Assembly (NCBI RefSeq): GCF_016545825.1
Contig: NC_052619.1
Location: 3,735,501-3,799,500, forward strand
Direction of reading: 5' to 3'
Source of the DNA: Eucalyptus grandis
Taxonomy: Eukaryota; Streptophyta; Magnoliopsida; Myrtales; Myrtaceae
Length of the DNA: 64,000 nt
This document shows, piece by piece, positions 49,041-61,660 of this stretch; the stretch's first letter is position 1, and every line of letters starts with the position of its first letter. The notes below the pieces were generated by a model. The model saw nothing but the letters and a program-made list of their open reading frames with translations, searched no databases and had not been told where the DNA came from. Position numbers and translations under genes: made by a program.

Positions 49041-49858
49041 ATATTAATCACTCAAAGAGCTTTTCAAATGTGTTATCTACCAAATGATATTTTTCTCAAA
49101 ACACAATTTACCAAATGACCTTTGCATTGCCTAAAGTACTTTAGGCTAAACTTCCTTGCATTTTCCCAATAGACTTTCAAAATTTTGAACTAAATGCACT
49201 ATTCTTGCTCTCTCACTTTGTGCTATTACCTCAATTTGGATATGAGTTTTCTAAGATTTGGTTAGATATCAAAATGTTTTAACAATATAGATTGGATTAG
49301 ATATGGGTTATCATATTTGTATTGTATGAAAATATGTCAAAATGGATCAAATTATTAATTTTGGGTCGGACCATTTTCAATCCGACTCAACAAAACTTAC
49401 CCGTGTTTAACGGTCGATTTATAACAAAATTGTTGCTCTTAGCATTAACATGCTCCGAGTTGTAGTGGCATCATGTATATGTATGTTTCGAAAATTGTTA
49501 CACTTCTCTCGAGGCAGGATCGATAGCTTCTTCGGAGCCACTTCTACTTTCAACTTCTACTTTTATTAAACTCGAAATGTCCGAAAGCTCATTCAAACGG
49601 CGAATTACCAGTTAGGTGCATATGGACATGTTAGTCAAGCCCGGCCCGCCATAATGTACCCCGAGCTCAGCCCGATGTGTAACTTTTCTTACCCGATATT
49701 GGGGGGGTTTTGAGTGATGAAGCTAGCCCATTGAAGTCAACTGTGGGCCCAGGCCCAATTGTAAGAGAGAGGCCCAGTTTTGCAGACCCGACACAAAACC
49801 CGGTCGCCGCCTCTCGGTTCTTGTCGGATTTTCCCGTCGCTGTTCGAGGTCGTCACCG

Positions 49859-52267
49859 ATGGCGTTCGAAATGGACGAGCAGAAGAGTAAGTTTCCATCG
49901 ACTCGAGGACCCTTTTGGGCTTGTGGTGATGATTAGAGTTCTGGGTGTCGTGTTGCTGCTAGGTTGTTGTGGTTGCGTTGATCCGCGAGGCTTCTTGGAT
50001 GCGGTGTTGCAGCGTCGATCTGCAGATCCGCAATCCGCAACTCTTGTTTCGATCGATCGTGCTTTGCCTGAAGCCGTCGCTGCTTGATGAGATGCTGCGT
50101 TCTTTCTAATTGTTAGGGAGTTTTAGGTACTCGCGTCGTGAAAAGTGTGCGTAGAGCTACACAAATTTGGAGCTTTCTTCTGGCATGCTGCTGGCCTTTT
50201 GGGTCGGTGGCCCTCTTTGCCCTGTCATTTATGTTACTAATTGCTTGCGATGGTTTCATAAAGTTAATGACATGATTCTCGATGTGGAGTTTTGGTAGAA
50301 ATTAGTGATGAAGGTTGACCGGAGTAACATCCCGAGTTAAACAATTTGTGATGGTCATCTGTCATCTAGATGATTGGCCTATTTGATGGACAGTTACGTA
50401 GCGATGCGCCCCGGATTTCGTTAAGTTCAAGGCTAATTCTGGATCTATCTCTCTTTCCGTGTGCGAAAAATTGATGTGTGCACCTGCGGGCATTGTTCTA
50501 GTTGTTTCTTGGTTTAGTTAGACTGAAGGTGTGATTTTGTTTGTTTTCGAATTTCAGAGATTGGGCTCGGACTTATAGGTTTTGGCATCTTCTTCTCCTT
50601 TCTCGGAGTGCTTCTTTTCTTTGACAGGGGCTTACTTGCTCTTGGGAATGTGAGGCTTTCATCTTCTTTGATATTAATTTTTGGCCTTATCATGTTGAAG
50701 ATATAATTCATTTCCACATTTGTTTTTCTTGGATTTAGATCCTCTGGTTGGCTGGGGTTGCCGTTCTGCTTGGTTGGTATTCTACATGGAAAATTTTTTC
50801 GAACAGAGCAAACTACAAGGTATGCCTGGCTACATCTTGTGTTGTTGTCATTATCTTTTTCTCATGGCCATTTGGTATTATTATGATTTCTCCTTCTGTA
50901 TTTGCAGGGTTCAGCATCTTTCCTTCTGGGGCTCTTCTTTATATTTGTTCGTTGGCCAATACTGGGAATTATCTTTGAACTATACGGCTGCATTGTTCTC
51001 TTTGGGTTGGTTTTCAAACCCACTCATAAGTGGGGTTATCAATAAGTCATTAGAAGCCATGGATTTCTCATTTTGCTCTATTTCAATGCAGTGGTTTTTG
51101 GCCGTCGGTGAAAGTGTTCCTTTATCAGATTCCAGTTCTTGGATGGATTATTCAATATCCGATTTTGGTAACTCTTCTTCCACACACACACACACACACA
51201 CTTGCCCCACATATATTCATGGTCATGACCACTTTTGGACCGTCATACTTGTTTTAGTAGTTCTTTCGCATTGCTCAATCTTTAGGTAAGTCCTTAGCAG
51301 AAAAGCTGTTAGAGAACATTATGTTCTAATGCCCACTTGATGAGACTTAGAGAGCGAGTCCTGGTACCCATTTAATCTACCGTGTCTATGAGGTGATCTA
51401 GGCCTAACAGACGATTGTGGTTGCTTGTCTGTGTATGTCTGGGCCTCATAAAATTTTGGTGCCATGATTTGTGACATTTTGAACTCTATGCTAATGGTAC
51501 TAGGTCACTAATTGACATGTTCATTGTATGGAAGCCCTTTGAGGAGGCAGTGGGTACACATTTTATATATACTAGTGCACTGTACATTGCAGCTTTTAGA
51601 TGCATGAGAAGGTTCTCACTTTATTAAAGTGGTGCACAGCCTGTATAATGGGCCTGATATCTCTGCAGATCGAGCAACTGCTAATCTTGACTCAGAGTTT
51701 TGATGTCATTATAGTAATATTCTCTTCTGCAAGATAGCTGAGTCTTCCTTTTATGTCCTTCTTATTTTGGCAGATTGATGGCAGAATTGAGTGATTCTGG
51801 TTTAATTAATTTGTTCTCTATGTTGGCAATGTATTTCTTTTTATAAGAGAACATGCATACTGTGTTGTTGATGTGCTTATCATTGCCATGGCCAGTGATC
51901 CATGTTTGCATGCATAAGCACTTGCTTTTGTATAACTGGGGATGTCAAAATGTTTCAAAATATGCTAACAAGGACCATTCAAGAAGCTATTTGGTCTAGA
52001 ATTTGTGGGAAGATTGTCGGTATGTGTGAATGGTCTGTGTTGATGGTCACCCTCTTAGTGCATTCAACCAGGCTTAGTTCGTGTTTCATATAATCCTTGG
52101 ATACGCTGTATAAAACTATATGGAAATTAATATTAGTTACTTGTTAACTTCTCATGTTAAATAGTACATTATGCATAATTAGGGACCTATGGTTGAATCT
52201 CTAATTAGTGGCATGCTATTTCCAAATGCAGCTTCTTGGTCGTTTGGGAGGTGGCTCTGGCAGATAA
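49859..52267 (+). CDS. GOT1: Got1/Sft2-like vesicle transport membrane protein
   Basis: Six exons: 49859-49886, 50558-50649, 50739-50819, 50908-51005, 51092-51167 and 52232-52267 (stop TAA at 52265). They sum to 411 nt and 136 residues, the usual size for plant Got1-like proteins. The protein starts MAFEMDEQKKIGLGLIGFGI and has about four hydrophobic segments: near residues 11-32, 34-54, 69-92 and 93-115, including GSASFLLGLFFIFVRWPILG and a GFWPSVKVFLYQIPVLGWII block that I recall as the family signature. It ends LLGRLGGGSGR. Got1/Sft2 proteins sit in ER-Golgi membranes and help vesicle fusion or cargo export; the plant role is inferred from the family. All junctions are GT-AG with consistent phase. 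The last intron (51168-52231) begins with a (CA)n run near 51182. Which of several plant paralogues this corresponds to is not resolved. Confidence 0.93.
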
Positions 52268-53254
52268 CACCTGCTACAAGCTGATTAGGGGGGCGGCTTT
52301 CATGATGTCCAACTAACAAAATGCTTGATTTATATCTCGGAATCTGATGCTCAGCAACAGGAAGTGAACAAATCTTGAGCCTGGAGATTTGTTTGCTTGC
52401 TGTCTGGGGCGAAGATGGGAAATATAGCAGCTCAATATTTTCTGTGCATACCGTGAATGTTAGCACTTGGCACTTCCATTGCAAGAGGTTTGTTCTCACT
52501 GATAGGATTTTCATGCTGGATTAGTGATTAAGCCCATAGAGGAGCGTGGAAGTGGAGTGGAGCCACTAGACAATTAAATTTATAACCAACACAATTCAGG
52601 TGTATGTACTCTGTGTTATGCTGTTCGACGGGTTGCATGTCGGTGCACAATGTCGTGAAAAATTGATTTGTGATCGAGATGAATTTGAAGTTGTGGGTTT
52701 GGTTGAATTGCTAGTTTCTGCTATTTATCTTCGCGTGGTAACAACTAGTAATCGCATGTTCTTGCTAACAATTTCATCTCTACTTAGCTTATGAGAGAGT
52801 TTCCTTCGTAAATAAATTAATTTTCCGCTTCACTAGAGCTCTGTTTGATCTTATTCTCAAGGTATGGATTGCTTGGTTTTTTCCATTTGTATATAATCAA
52901 TTTCTATATCCGAAATTTCTTGTTTCTGTTTGTAAGTCGACCATGGCATTGAAAAGAGTGAGTTCAATTTGCGAAAATTTACCTATATGGCTGCCCAAAT
53001 GTCGAAATAATGGGAGTAAGGGTTATCAAGGATTTTTAACTAGAGCAATATTTTGAAGTGCTTCAAATGTTTTAGACTTTTACTAGACATCAACGTTGGA
53101 TCTAATTAGACTGTTCATTCAATTAGGGACATTTCATTCGACCCATAGAGCCAACTGAGCAATTGCAATCTTAATGAGTAGTCAGAGTTTTATGCCAAAA
53201 CTTGACCGTGCTTGATATACTCTTGAAGCTATTTGGCCGAAAGAAAAAGAAAAA
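52268..53254 (+). other. 3' UTR of the Got1-like gene and spacer
   Basis: Sequence after the TAA stop is non-coding. A/T-rich stretches near 52570 and 52810 (AAATAAATTAATTT) could serve in polyadenylation. No other feature is recognised before the duplicated block at 53.25 kb. Confidence 0.45.
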
Positions 53255-56130
53255 AGAAGAAGGGAAGATTACAAGTACATGCCTCACTTTTCACGCAACC
53301 ATAGCTTACATCTGCCTGTGAACGGTATCAAAAAGGAGATGAGAGCTTGTTGGAGGATACACCAATGAATGACAAAGGAGTTGCCGAAGAGAAACATAGA
53401 GGTACAAGACTCGTCAATCCAAAAGGGATCCAACCCATTGGACTGCAGAAGTAGGCTTGAGTTGAAGACAATGAAATCCCACAAGGATCACTTAGATATC
53501 TCTATTTTTACAAATGTTATTCACCTATCTCTAAGTAAAATTTCGCAGTGAAAAGACCAAGTCACCCCTTCTTGCAAACTAATTTTATTATTTTACTTAG
53601 GTCTAAGTGATTTGGCCTTTAGTTGGTTTTGAATGTTTTGAATGGGTATGAGAATTTAGAATTGGGGGATAAGCATGATTGGAAAGAAACTTATGTTTTC
53701 ATAAATGGAGACATGCGGACAATTAATGTATGTATTGATAAGAAATCATCTCAATGTTAATCCCCACAGCATCATATGCACATCTTGGGTCCATGCTTGA
53801 GGCATTAGGAGTGACAATTCCTAACAAGACACAGGAGGACAACTCAAACACTAATAAGTTATCGATAGAAGCCCAAGCTCGGCATCTCATGACATAAATA
53901 AACGTTGGTACGAATTGACTTGCTTTTGACTCTTTTTTTTTATTGGTTGAACAATACTTTATAATCACATAAAAAATATAGAGACAAGGAATAACACGAA
54001 TATGACGATAGGACACAAACTGCCCTCCCTATTGAGGCTAAATTCACTATGACGATGAAGATGACGATTATTGTAAGAATGGTGTACTTTATAGCAAAAT
54101 AATTTACTATTTATTCTAAAAATTGCCATCAAAATGTGTAAATTTGGTACTTTATTTATATGTATCCTTCGTTTGTTAGCTGTAGGACTGTAGCAGTTGG
54201 CATGGCAAAGTTATGCACTATTGTAATTTTCAGCACTATACAACATGATAGGGAAAATTAAGAAAAAAGTCCTAAATTTATAGTACTTGTACCAATTTTT
54301 TTTAAACCTTTTTAATTTGGGTAACTTAGTCCTATATCTTTTGATAATTCACCAATTGAGTCATTCTGGTCAATTTGGCCAGAAATCATTGATGTGGATG
54401 CTAGTTGTTTTATGTAACCTAGCTGGTAATGACATGAATAATTTTTTTAATTTGTTAATTTTATATATTTTTTATTTTCTTTATTTTTTCCTTTGTTGGC
54501 AAGGCCCTTGCCAGTTGCAAAGGCCTTGTTTGTGGCCTGTGGGGTTGCGAAGGCCCAAGGTGAGACCATCGTTGCCCACAGATGAGGCTGGCCTTGTCTA
54601 AATCTAGTGAGAGCCTTTTTGCCCTCACTTGCAATCGGCAAGGCTGTGAAGGCCTTGGATGATGCCATTATAGCCTTGCCAACTATGAGCAAGGGCATGA
54701 AGGCTCTCGACAGACCTAAGCAACTAGCATCCATGTCAACAATTTCCGACTAAAATTGATCAAAAGGACTTAATTGGCAAGTTGTTTAAAGGTTTATGAC
54801 TAAATTGATTAAATTAAAATGTTTAAGATTAAATTAATATAAGTGCAAAAGTTTATAACATACCCATTTTTGGGGGAAAATTCACATTTAATGCAATCTT
54901 CAATTATAGGAATAAATATAGACGACCGAGATGAAAACCTCTTGTGGTGACTATGGTGAGAAACACCAACTTTGCCGAGGGTGGTGGTGATTTCTTGATG
55001 AGCATATAGAGAACGAGAAAAATAACTTATGAATTAAAAAATAATTATGATCAAAGAAAAATAAAATGAAAACACATAGTTTAATTGTTTTTTCTAATTT
55101 TAGTGCTAATATTTTTTTGAGATCGTCACATTTCCATTTTTCTGTACTTATTTTATAATTTTAAAGCATTTGAAAGCAAAAGAGTGATTTGACTAAAAGA
55201 ATCAAGAAGAAAGAGAATTTTACATTTGAAAAATCACACGTCGGGCATGAGTAAACTAAAAAATAAATGAAGGGTTGGTTGCTGCAACACAATGAAGTTC
55301 AGGGAGGATTTATGTAATAATCCCTTTATTATTACATCGTACAAATTATGCTTTATTCAATAATTCTCCACTCTTTGTGATAATAGAAATTTGACTACAC
55401 ATACGAGTGCATAACTTCGTAGTTCCTCATACAATCTCCCTTTTCATTATTCTCATAATAGTGCTGAAACGTAATTGCTTGAATTTATTTGAAGTGGGGT
55501 TAAAACTTCAAAGTCAGATGATAGCCTAGAATAATGTAATATCTCTATTCATCATGTCCGAGTCTGAATTGGTACGATAACAAAGATTGGTAAATTTTAA
55601 TCACCGAGCAATTCCCTCGTGCTTGAAATTTAATCCTTTGCTAAAGTTGGCACCAAACTTTGCTTCTTTTACGAGATCATGAGCTCCTTTGGCGACTAAA
55701 CTAATCATTTATAAAGAAACGATAAGATCTGTGCTCAATTCCAAAAAAGATGATTTCCCACGCATCTAATATGCTTCCTTTCATGGCATGACTTTCTTCT
55801 CTGCCAATGCCAGGTCGCGAGTTGCGTAGGTGCAACGATAAAAAGGACATAAAGAGATGGGGAAATAATTTGGCTTCTTTTTGGGCTGTCAATGGTGGAA
55901 TCTTCACATTGTCAACTTCTCAAACCTCAGACATGCTTTTGCACGCCCCGCCCTTGTCAAGCAAATGAATTGTATCTTCCAAAAGATTTCGACTCTTTCC
56001 TCTGTTGCCTCTTCCTCTTTCCATAATTTCATGGCATATGTCTTGTTGAAAACCTAGGGGTTATCGTGGAAGACGCTTTTTATGGTCACTTATGTTTTGT
56101 AGAGTACACTTGCTTTCAACCATTCGAATT
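53255..56130. repeat. Tandem duplication, unit A
   Basis: Three blocks recur in the same order in the next unit: 53255-53685 with 56333-56770, 55020-55470 with 57150-57460, and 55500-56130 with 58390-59075. Shared words include AATCCAAAAGGGATCCAA, AAATCCCACAAGGAT, AAGAGTGATTTGACTAAAA, TTCCAAAAGATTTCG and CACATTGTCAACTTCTCAA. Identity is far from perfect (many substitutions and indels), so the event is old. No protein is recognised in either copy. This unit contains its own inverted-repeat insertion at 54251-54880. Confidence 0.8.
54251..54880. mobile_element. Inverted-repeat element with GC-rich centre, unit A
   Basis: The left end GGGAAAATTAAGAAAAAAGT then CCTAAATTTATAG parallels the reverse complement of the right flank (CATAAACCTTTAAACAAC, TTAAGTCCTTTTGATC), giving long imperfect inverted repeats built of AATTTAGTC-AAACC-TTTT words. 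The centre, about 54500-54720, is GC-rich with repeated GGCCTTG / CAAGGCC words. The ends resemble the element at 57460-58378, probably the same family. The right border is uncertain and no target duplication was identified. Confidence 0.6.
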
Positions 56131-56332
56131 AAGTAATTGGCTGGAAGGGTTATATTTGAATTTTACACCAATGTTTAGGGTTACTTTGACAAAATTAAAA
56201 ATTTAAGGATTGAATAAATATATGTACAATAAATTTATGATTGAATTAGTAATTTCCCCTTTTCCATAGCAAACAATTTTTTCAGGTGAAAATTTTGCTC
56301 GGTGCACGTTTGCCACCAAAAGATAAAGTGAA

Positions 56333-59075
56333 GATTCCAAATATGCACCTCACCTTTCACTCAATGATTGCTTATATTTGCTTGTGAATGTTATGCAAAA
56401 AAATGAACCTAGACGACAGCCAAAATGGTGATAAGAGCTTATTGGAGGATATACCAATGGATAATAAAGGAGTCGCCATAGAGAAACGTAGAGGTACAAG
56501 ACACATCAATCCAAAAGGGATCCAATATATTGGACCGCAAAACTAGGCTTAAGTTGAGGAGAACGAAATCCCACAAGGATTGCCTAGATATCGCTATTTT
56601 TATCAATATTATTCATATATCTCTAAGTAAAATTTCACAATGAAAAGATCAAGTTACCCCCTTCTTGCACACTAATTTTATCACCTTGCTTGGGTATGAG
56701 TAATTTGGCTTTTAGTTGTTTTTTTTTTTTTTTGAATGGGCATAAGAATTTAGAATCAAGATTGAATTAATATATGTACAATAAGTTTATGATTGAATTG
56801 ACAATTTTTTTTTTCCATAACAAACAACTTTTTCACAGCCAAATTTTGTACAGTGCATGTTTGCCAGCAAACTTTCGATCATTAACAAAATCATCCCGAA
56901 CTTTCACTTTGTCGCCTTTACCAACCCCTAGTCTATTTTTCCATTTATACATGATTACCATGTGATTTTTATGGGCAAATCACTCCTTTCCCGCCAAATA
57001 TGTAAAACGAATTTATATTCATACAAATAAATACAAAAATAATATAAGTAATAATAAGATATGATATTATCAACAGCAATAACGACATTGACAACATCCA
57101 ATAACTACAATAACAATAACAATGATAATATTACTGATATTATTATTATTATTATTCGATTTTGTGCTAATTTTATAATAAAGATCATGAAATTTTCTTT
57201 TCAGTTGCTGTACTCATTATATTTTTAACTCATTTGGTGGCAAAAAAGTGATTTGACTAAAAAACAAAGAATAATTACAATTTTTCAATGAGTGCATAAC
57301 GAAATGAAAATTCGAGGGGGCTTTATGAAATTTTTTGTTTATAGTTTTGTTTTATTGAATAAATCTCTATTCTTTGCAGTAACAGAAATTTGGCCACACA
57401 TATGAGTGCCTAACTTCCTAGTTCATCATGCAATGTCTCCTTCGTGATTCTTATTTTTAGGGAAAAGTATTAGAAAAATCCTAAACTTATTGTATTTGTG
57501 CCAATTTAGTCCTAAACCATTTGATTTAGTGCCAATTCAGTTTTAAACCTTTTAATTGTGCCAATCTAATCCTAAACTTTTTTACTTGATGCCAATTTAA
57601 TCATTTAAGCTAATTTTGACCGGATTTTACTGGTTGGCTTACGTGGTATTGCCGATGTTGACGTGAATAATTTTAAATAACATTTCAATAATTTTTAAAT
57701 ATATTTATTAGTTTTTCATTTTTTTTCATTTTTCTTCCTTTTTTCTTTCTCTACTTCCTTTCTTCTTCCTCAAGGTGATGGCTAGCTGGCAGGTAATGGC
57801 CGAGTGGTTGGCCTTGCCTCGTTGAGTGTTGACTTTAGCTAGACTTGGCTTGGGCAAGGCGAACCCTCACTTGGGCTAAGGTAGGCCTAGCAAGGGAGGC
57901 CCAGGCCAAATTGAGTGAGATCAACCCTCGTCAAGGCTTGGCCTCGCTTTAGCTAGGTGAGGCCAACCCGCTCGGCCATCACTTGCCGATTGGCCGCCTA
58001 AAGGAAGAAGAAAGGAAGGAGAGTGAGAAAAAAAAAAAAAAAAAGGAAAAAATCATACAAAAATAAAAAATTTAAAAAACTAAAAAAATTAAAAAAATAT
58101 TAAAAATTGTCCACGTCGTATCGATAATGCCATTCAAACCTATTAGCAAAATTGGCCAAAATTAGCTAAAAAGGTTGAATCAAAGCACAAAAATCAAAAT
58201 GTTTATAATTAAATTGACACTAGTTTAAAATGTTTAGGACTAAATTGACACCATTAAAAGATTTATAATTGAATTAACACTAAATCGAAATATTTAGGGC
58301 TAAATCGGCACTATTAAAAGATTTATGACTAAATTGACATAAATGTAATAAATTTATGACTTTTTCAACACTTTTCCCTTATTTTTATGATGCCATTGAA
58401 AACTTATTGATTGAGAAGTCACATTAAAACTTCAAATAATAGCCCGAAAACTATATGATTTCTGATGAAATATTATCCGAGTCTAAATTAGTATGATGAC
58501 AAAGATCGATAAATTTCAACTGTCGTGCAATTTTCTCGTGCTTGAAATTTGGTTGGTTGGTAGTTGGCACAACATCTTGCTTCCAAGTAAAGGCTGACGA
58601 TCCGTAACCAGCGCCAATGCAGATCAGCATTTAACTCACGATTTTCTTGTCTAGCAATCCAAATGAATGAATGAAGTGAGACGAAAATGTGTCAACTCGC
58701 ACTTTCGTATAATTTGTTTTTTCCTTTTTGGGGAGCGGCCTTATTCTCTGCCCCTGCCAGATCGGTGTTGCGTACGTGCATCGATAAAAGCACATACAGA
58801 GAAGGGGGAACAAGTCCTGTCTTCTTCTTGGACTGTCAATGGTGGGATTTTTCACATTGTCAACTTCTCAAGGCCCCAAAGATACTCTTGCCTGCCCCAT
58901 CCTTGTCCTTTACACGAATTCTTTCTTCCAAAAGATTTCGGCTCTCTACTTTTTCTTTCCATTGTTCCCTGGTACAAGTCTTGTTGAAACCTAGGGTATG
59001 TTTTATGTGGAAAACGTTTTCTATATTCACTCATGTTCTGCTGAGTACAGTTGTTTTCAAACACGTGGAGTCATG
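56333..59075. repeat. Tandem duplication, unit B
   Basis: The second copy of the collinear blocks described for unit A. It differs by carrying a 919-bp transposon (57460-58378) between blocks that are adjacent in unit A. A forward frame of 190 codons (58687-59256) crosses its third block, but the matching part of unit A is not open, and nothing in it is recognisable. Confidence 0.8.
57460..58378. mobile_element. Non-autonomous Mutator-like element with 9-bp target duplication
   Basis: The identical 9-mer TTATTTTTA flanks it at 57451-57459 and 58379-58387. The ends GGGAAAAGTATTAGAAAAAT and, reverse-complemented, GGGAAAAGTGTTGAAAAAGT continue as inverted repeats for well over 100 bases, made of repeated CCAATTTAGTCCTAAACCTT words. 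The GC-rich centre at about 57780-57990 has GGCCTTGCCTCG, CTTGGCTTGGGCAAGGCGA and GGCCTCGC words. Long terminal repeats with a 9-bp duplication are the Mutator hallmark. There is no transposase, and the whole element is non-coding. Confidence 0.85.
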
Positions 59076-59317
59076 TAATAGAAGACAACTGTCTCCGATC
59101 TCTGTAAATCCAAAGCACCATCCAGAATGGAAAAGATTTTCCATACCTAACATCATCTTAATTGGTTGCAACATAATTAAAACGCCTCTTGTTTCCCGCT
59201 TCCAGTTCATGCACCATGTATGGAGTCTTAAGTCATTTTCTTTGGGGACTAATTAGTCAAAAAGCCCCATGACAAATCCCAGTTTATCTTTTTTCATATT
59301 AAAGCAAAAGACGTTGC

Positions 59318-59320
<3 letters not shown>

Positions 59321-59370
<50 letters not shown>
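59321..59370. repeat. (AG)25 microsatellite
   Basis: Uninterrupted AG dinucleotides for 50 bases, just downstream of duplication unit B. Open frames on the minus strand through it are extended by an artificial Ser-Leu run. Confidence 0.97.
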
Positions 59371-59373
<3 letters not shown>

Positions 59374-59799
59374 TAGCTTCTTATTGTACACACGTGAAGA
59401 AGGATATAGCGAACTCCAGCTTGGCTCTGTTGTAGTGCACAGCTGAGGAATCTTTGTGTCCTGAGTGTCCAATGTGGAAACGACCGTGTCACTGTGTTTT
59501 TCCTTGCGCGAATGACAGCTAGGAAAAGTCACAACACTGATTAAGGACTCAAATCTAGAATATGACTTAGAGACAATGCGTGACATGGAAAAAGAGGGAG
59601 CGAGGGAGACTTTGTACGATCCCTCGGATTGACTTGAGAGGTGAAGTTGAGAATTATCGAAGAATTGGATAGGACTAGATGCATCCAAGCTGATCTGGAC
59701 ATTACATTCCACTGGAAGACGACAAAATGTAGAGACATCCGTGGGATCTCCCATGATGAGGTGCCTTCAGTATGCCAAGTTTTCCTCCGTCCCGACGCA

Positions 59800-61660
59800 C
59801 TTTCATTTGCATGATGTACCCACGTTTCATATTTAACTAACTTTTATGTGTAATGACCAACTTAAATTAAAGTGATTTATCAACTTTTGTCATATTAAAA
59901 TATCAAGTGCTTTTAGTTTACCAATTCTCAATCAATATGCTAGCCCACTTTTAATTATTATTTTTATTTATTTTACCAACTTTTTCTATTAGTTACCCAT
60001 GTTTATTTTACCTAGTTTTAGAAACTCATTGCATTTACAAACCCTTTATAGAGATTACCACTTTAAATTGGTGTGACTCACCAACTCTTCTCTCATTAAA
60101 TTACTTCATAATATTGGATTTTTAACTCTCATTTGATTTACTTACGGAAATTAATTTGACTTCTTATTCTTCTTCTTTACTTGCAAACTTTTCATAGTTT
60201 AGAAACATTTATCTAAGTTTCTAGCAACGCCTGAAATTTAGCAAATTTTTTTTTAAAATTACTAACCTTAATTAGCATGAATTAGTACCTATTCTTTGAT
60301 TAAGTTACAAACTAGTTTTGGTTTATCAATTCACATTAAAGTTAATTTCCAAGTATAATTTTCTAATCTTTTACCAACTTTATCTTAATTTTTTAGTTAC
60401 ATGTCAAATTTATGGACTCTATTATGAAATTATGAACTTTAATTCAAGTAATTTATCAATTTTTTCAATTACACTACCAACTATTTATGGGTTTTTAATT
60501 CTCATTCAAGCTGGTTACCAAAGTTTATTTGTGTTTTTTAAATTACCAACTTCTCTATCGGGTATTTAATTGATAAGAGAAGTGGATAGATTTAGAATAA
60601 ATAAATGAATGTTTCATTTAACTCAAACAAGAGTTAGTAACGCAAAATCAGTTCGTAATTTAATCATAGAAAAAGGATTCATAAGTAAGACAAATAAAGT
60701 GACAATTCAATAGAAGAATTGATTAATTAAAAAAATAAACATTAGTAAGCAACTCAAATGATAGTTGGTGACCCACAAATAATTTGTAGTTTAATTGAAG
60801 AAAATTTTGTAAGTCACAAATAAAGGTTGGTGATTTTATATAATAATTCAGTAAAATTAAGGCATTGGTGAAATGGGTATATAGAAATTGGTAAGAAAAT
60901 ATGGTAAGTTTTTTTTTTTTTTTTTTTTTTTTGGGTCAAAAGAGAAATGGGCGTTTTAAAAGAAAAGCACATAAACACTAGTCACTAGGAGTTGGTAGTG
61001 CAAAATTAGTTGCTATCTTAATCAAAGAAAAGTCAGTAATCACTCTAATTGAGATTGATGATTTTTAAAAAAGAGTAGGTAAATTTAAAATGTTAGCAAG
61101 CAAGACAAATAAAAAAAAATTGGCAAAAAAAAAGCAGTGGTAATAAGCAATTAAATAAGAGTTGATAACCCAAAGCTAGTTGGTAATTTAATTGAAGAAA
61201 AAAAAGTCACTTACATAAAGGTTGGTATTTGACACAATAGTTGGTAAATTTAAAGCTTTGTTAAGGAAAAAAATGTTGGTGAGCAACTCAACTAAGACAC
61301 GATGAATCAAAACTAGTTGGTTCTTGCAATGTTAAAACAACGGTAACTCACACAACTGAAAGTTGATTGATTCATATTAGAATTGATAAATTTATGGTGT
61401 TTGTACCAAAGTGAAATAAAATTTGGCAAATGATAAAAAAATTGTCGATATATTAAAAAAAAACTACATAGACGTAGTAAGTAACTAACATAAGAGTTGT
61501 TAACTCAAAACTAATTGGTAGTTTAATCAGAAAAAAATCGGTAAATAATTCAAATAAAAATTGGTAAATTCACACGGGAGTTGCTAATTTGCAACTCTAA
61601 AAAAAGAGCTAGTAATTTCATAAAAGTATCGATAAGTCCCAGAGTTTCCGATAAGTTATG
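59800..61660. repeat. Large fold-back repeat of TTACCAACT-type units
   Basis: From about 59800 to 60570 the plus strand repeats variants of TTACCAACTTT (for example at 59973, 60372, 60466 and 60543), separated by AT-rich spacers with CTCATTTGA or TTAATTAA words. From about 60600 to 61640 the complementary form AGTTGGTAA recurs (for example near 60763, 60825, 60983, 61166, 61240 and 61514). The two halves are thus inverted arrays around a centre near 60.58 kb. A long T-run (60908-60932) lies in the right half. No transposase or defined terminal repeat was seen. Confidence 0.7.

Larger units (their letters stand above)
44430..49640. other. AT-rich intergenic region
   Basis: No gene is supported; all open frames are short and unrecognised. 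Two repeat arrays (45229-45428 and 48230-49040) are listed separately. The last few hundred bases before 49.7 kb become GC-richer and probably include the promoter of the Got1-like gene. Confidence 0.55.

Noticed and set aside
49710..50087. 126-codon plus-strand frame overlapping the Got1-like first exon
   Set aside because: It runs out of frame with the MAFEMDEQ start and through its donor site; no recognisable protein.
50720..51289. 189-codon frame inside the Got1-like gene
   Set aside because: It spans introns of the gene in a different frame and ends in a Thr-His run from a (CA)n microsatellite.
58687..59256. 189-codon frame in duplication unit B
   Set aside because: Its counterpart in unit A is not open, and it matches no known family.
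59299..59754. 151-codon minus-strand frame downstream of unit B
   Set aside because: One end is a Ser-Leu run produced by the (AG)25 microsatellite; the remainder is unrecognised and lacks splice or promoter context.
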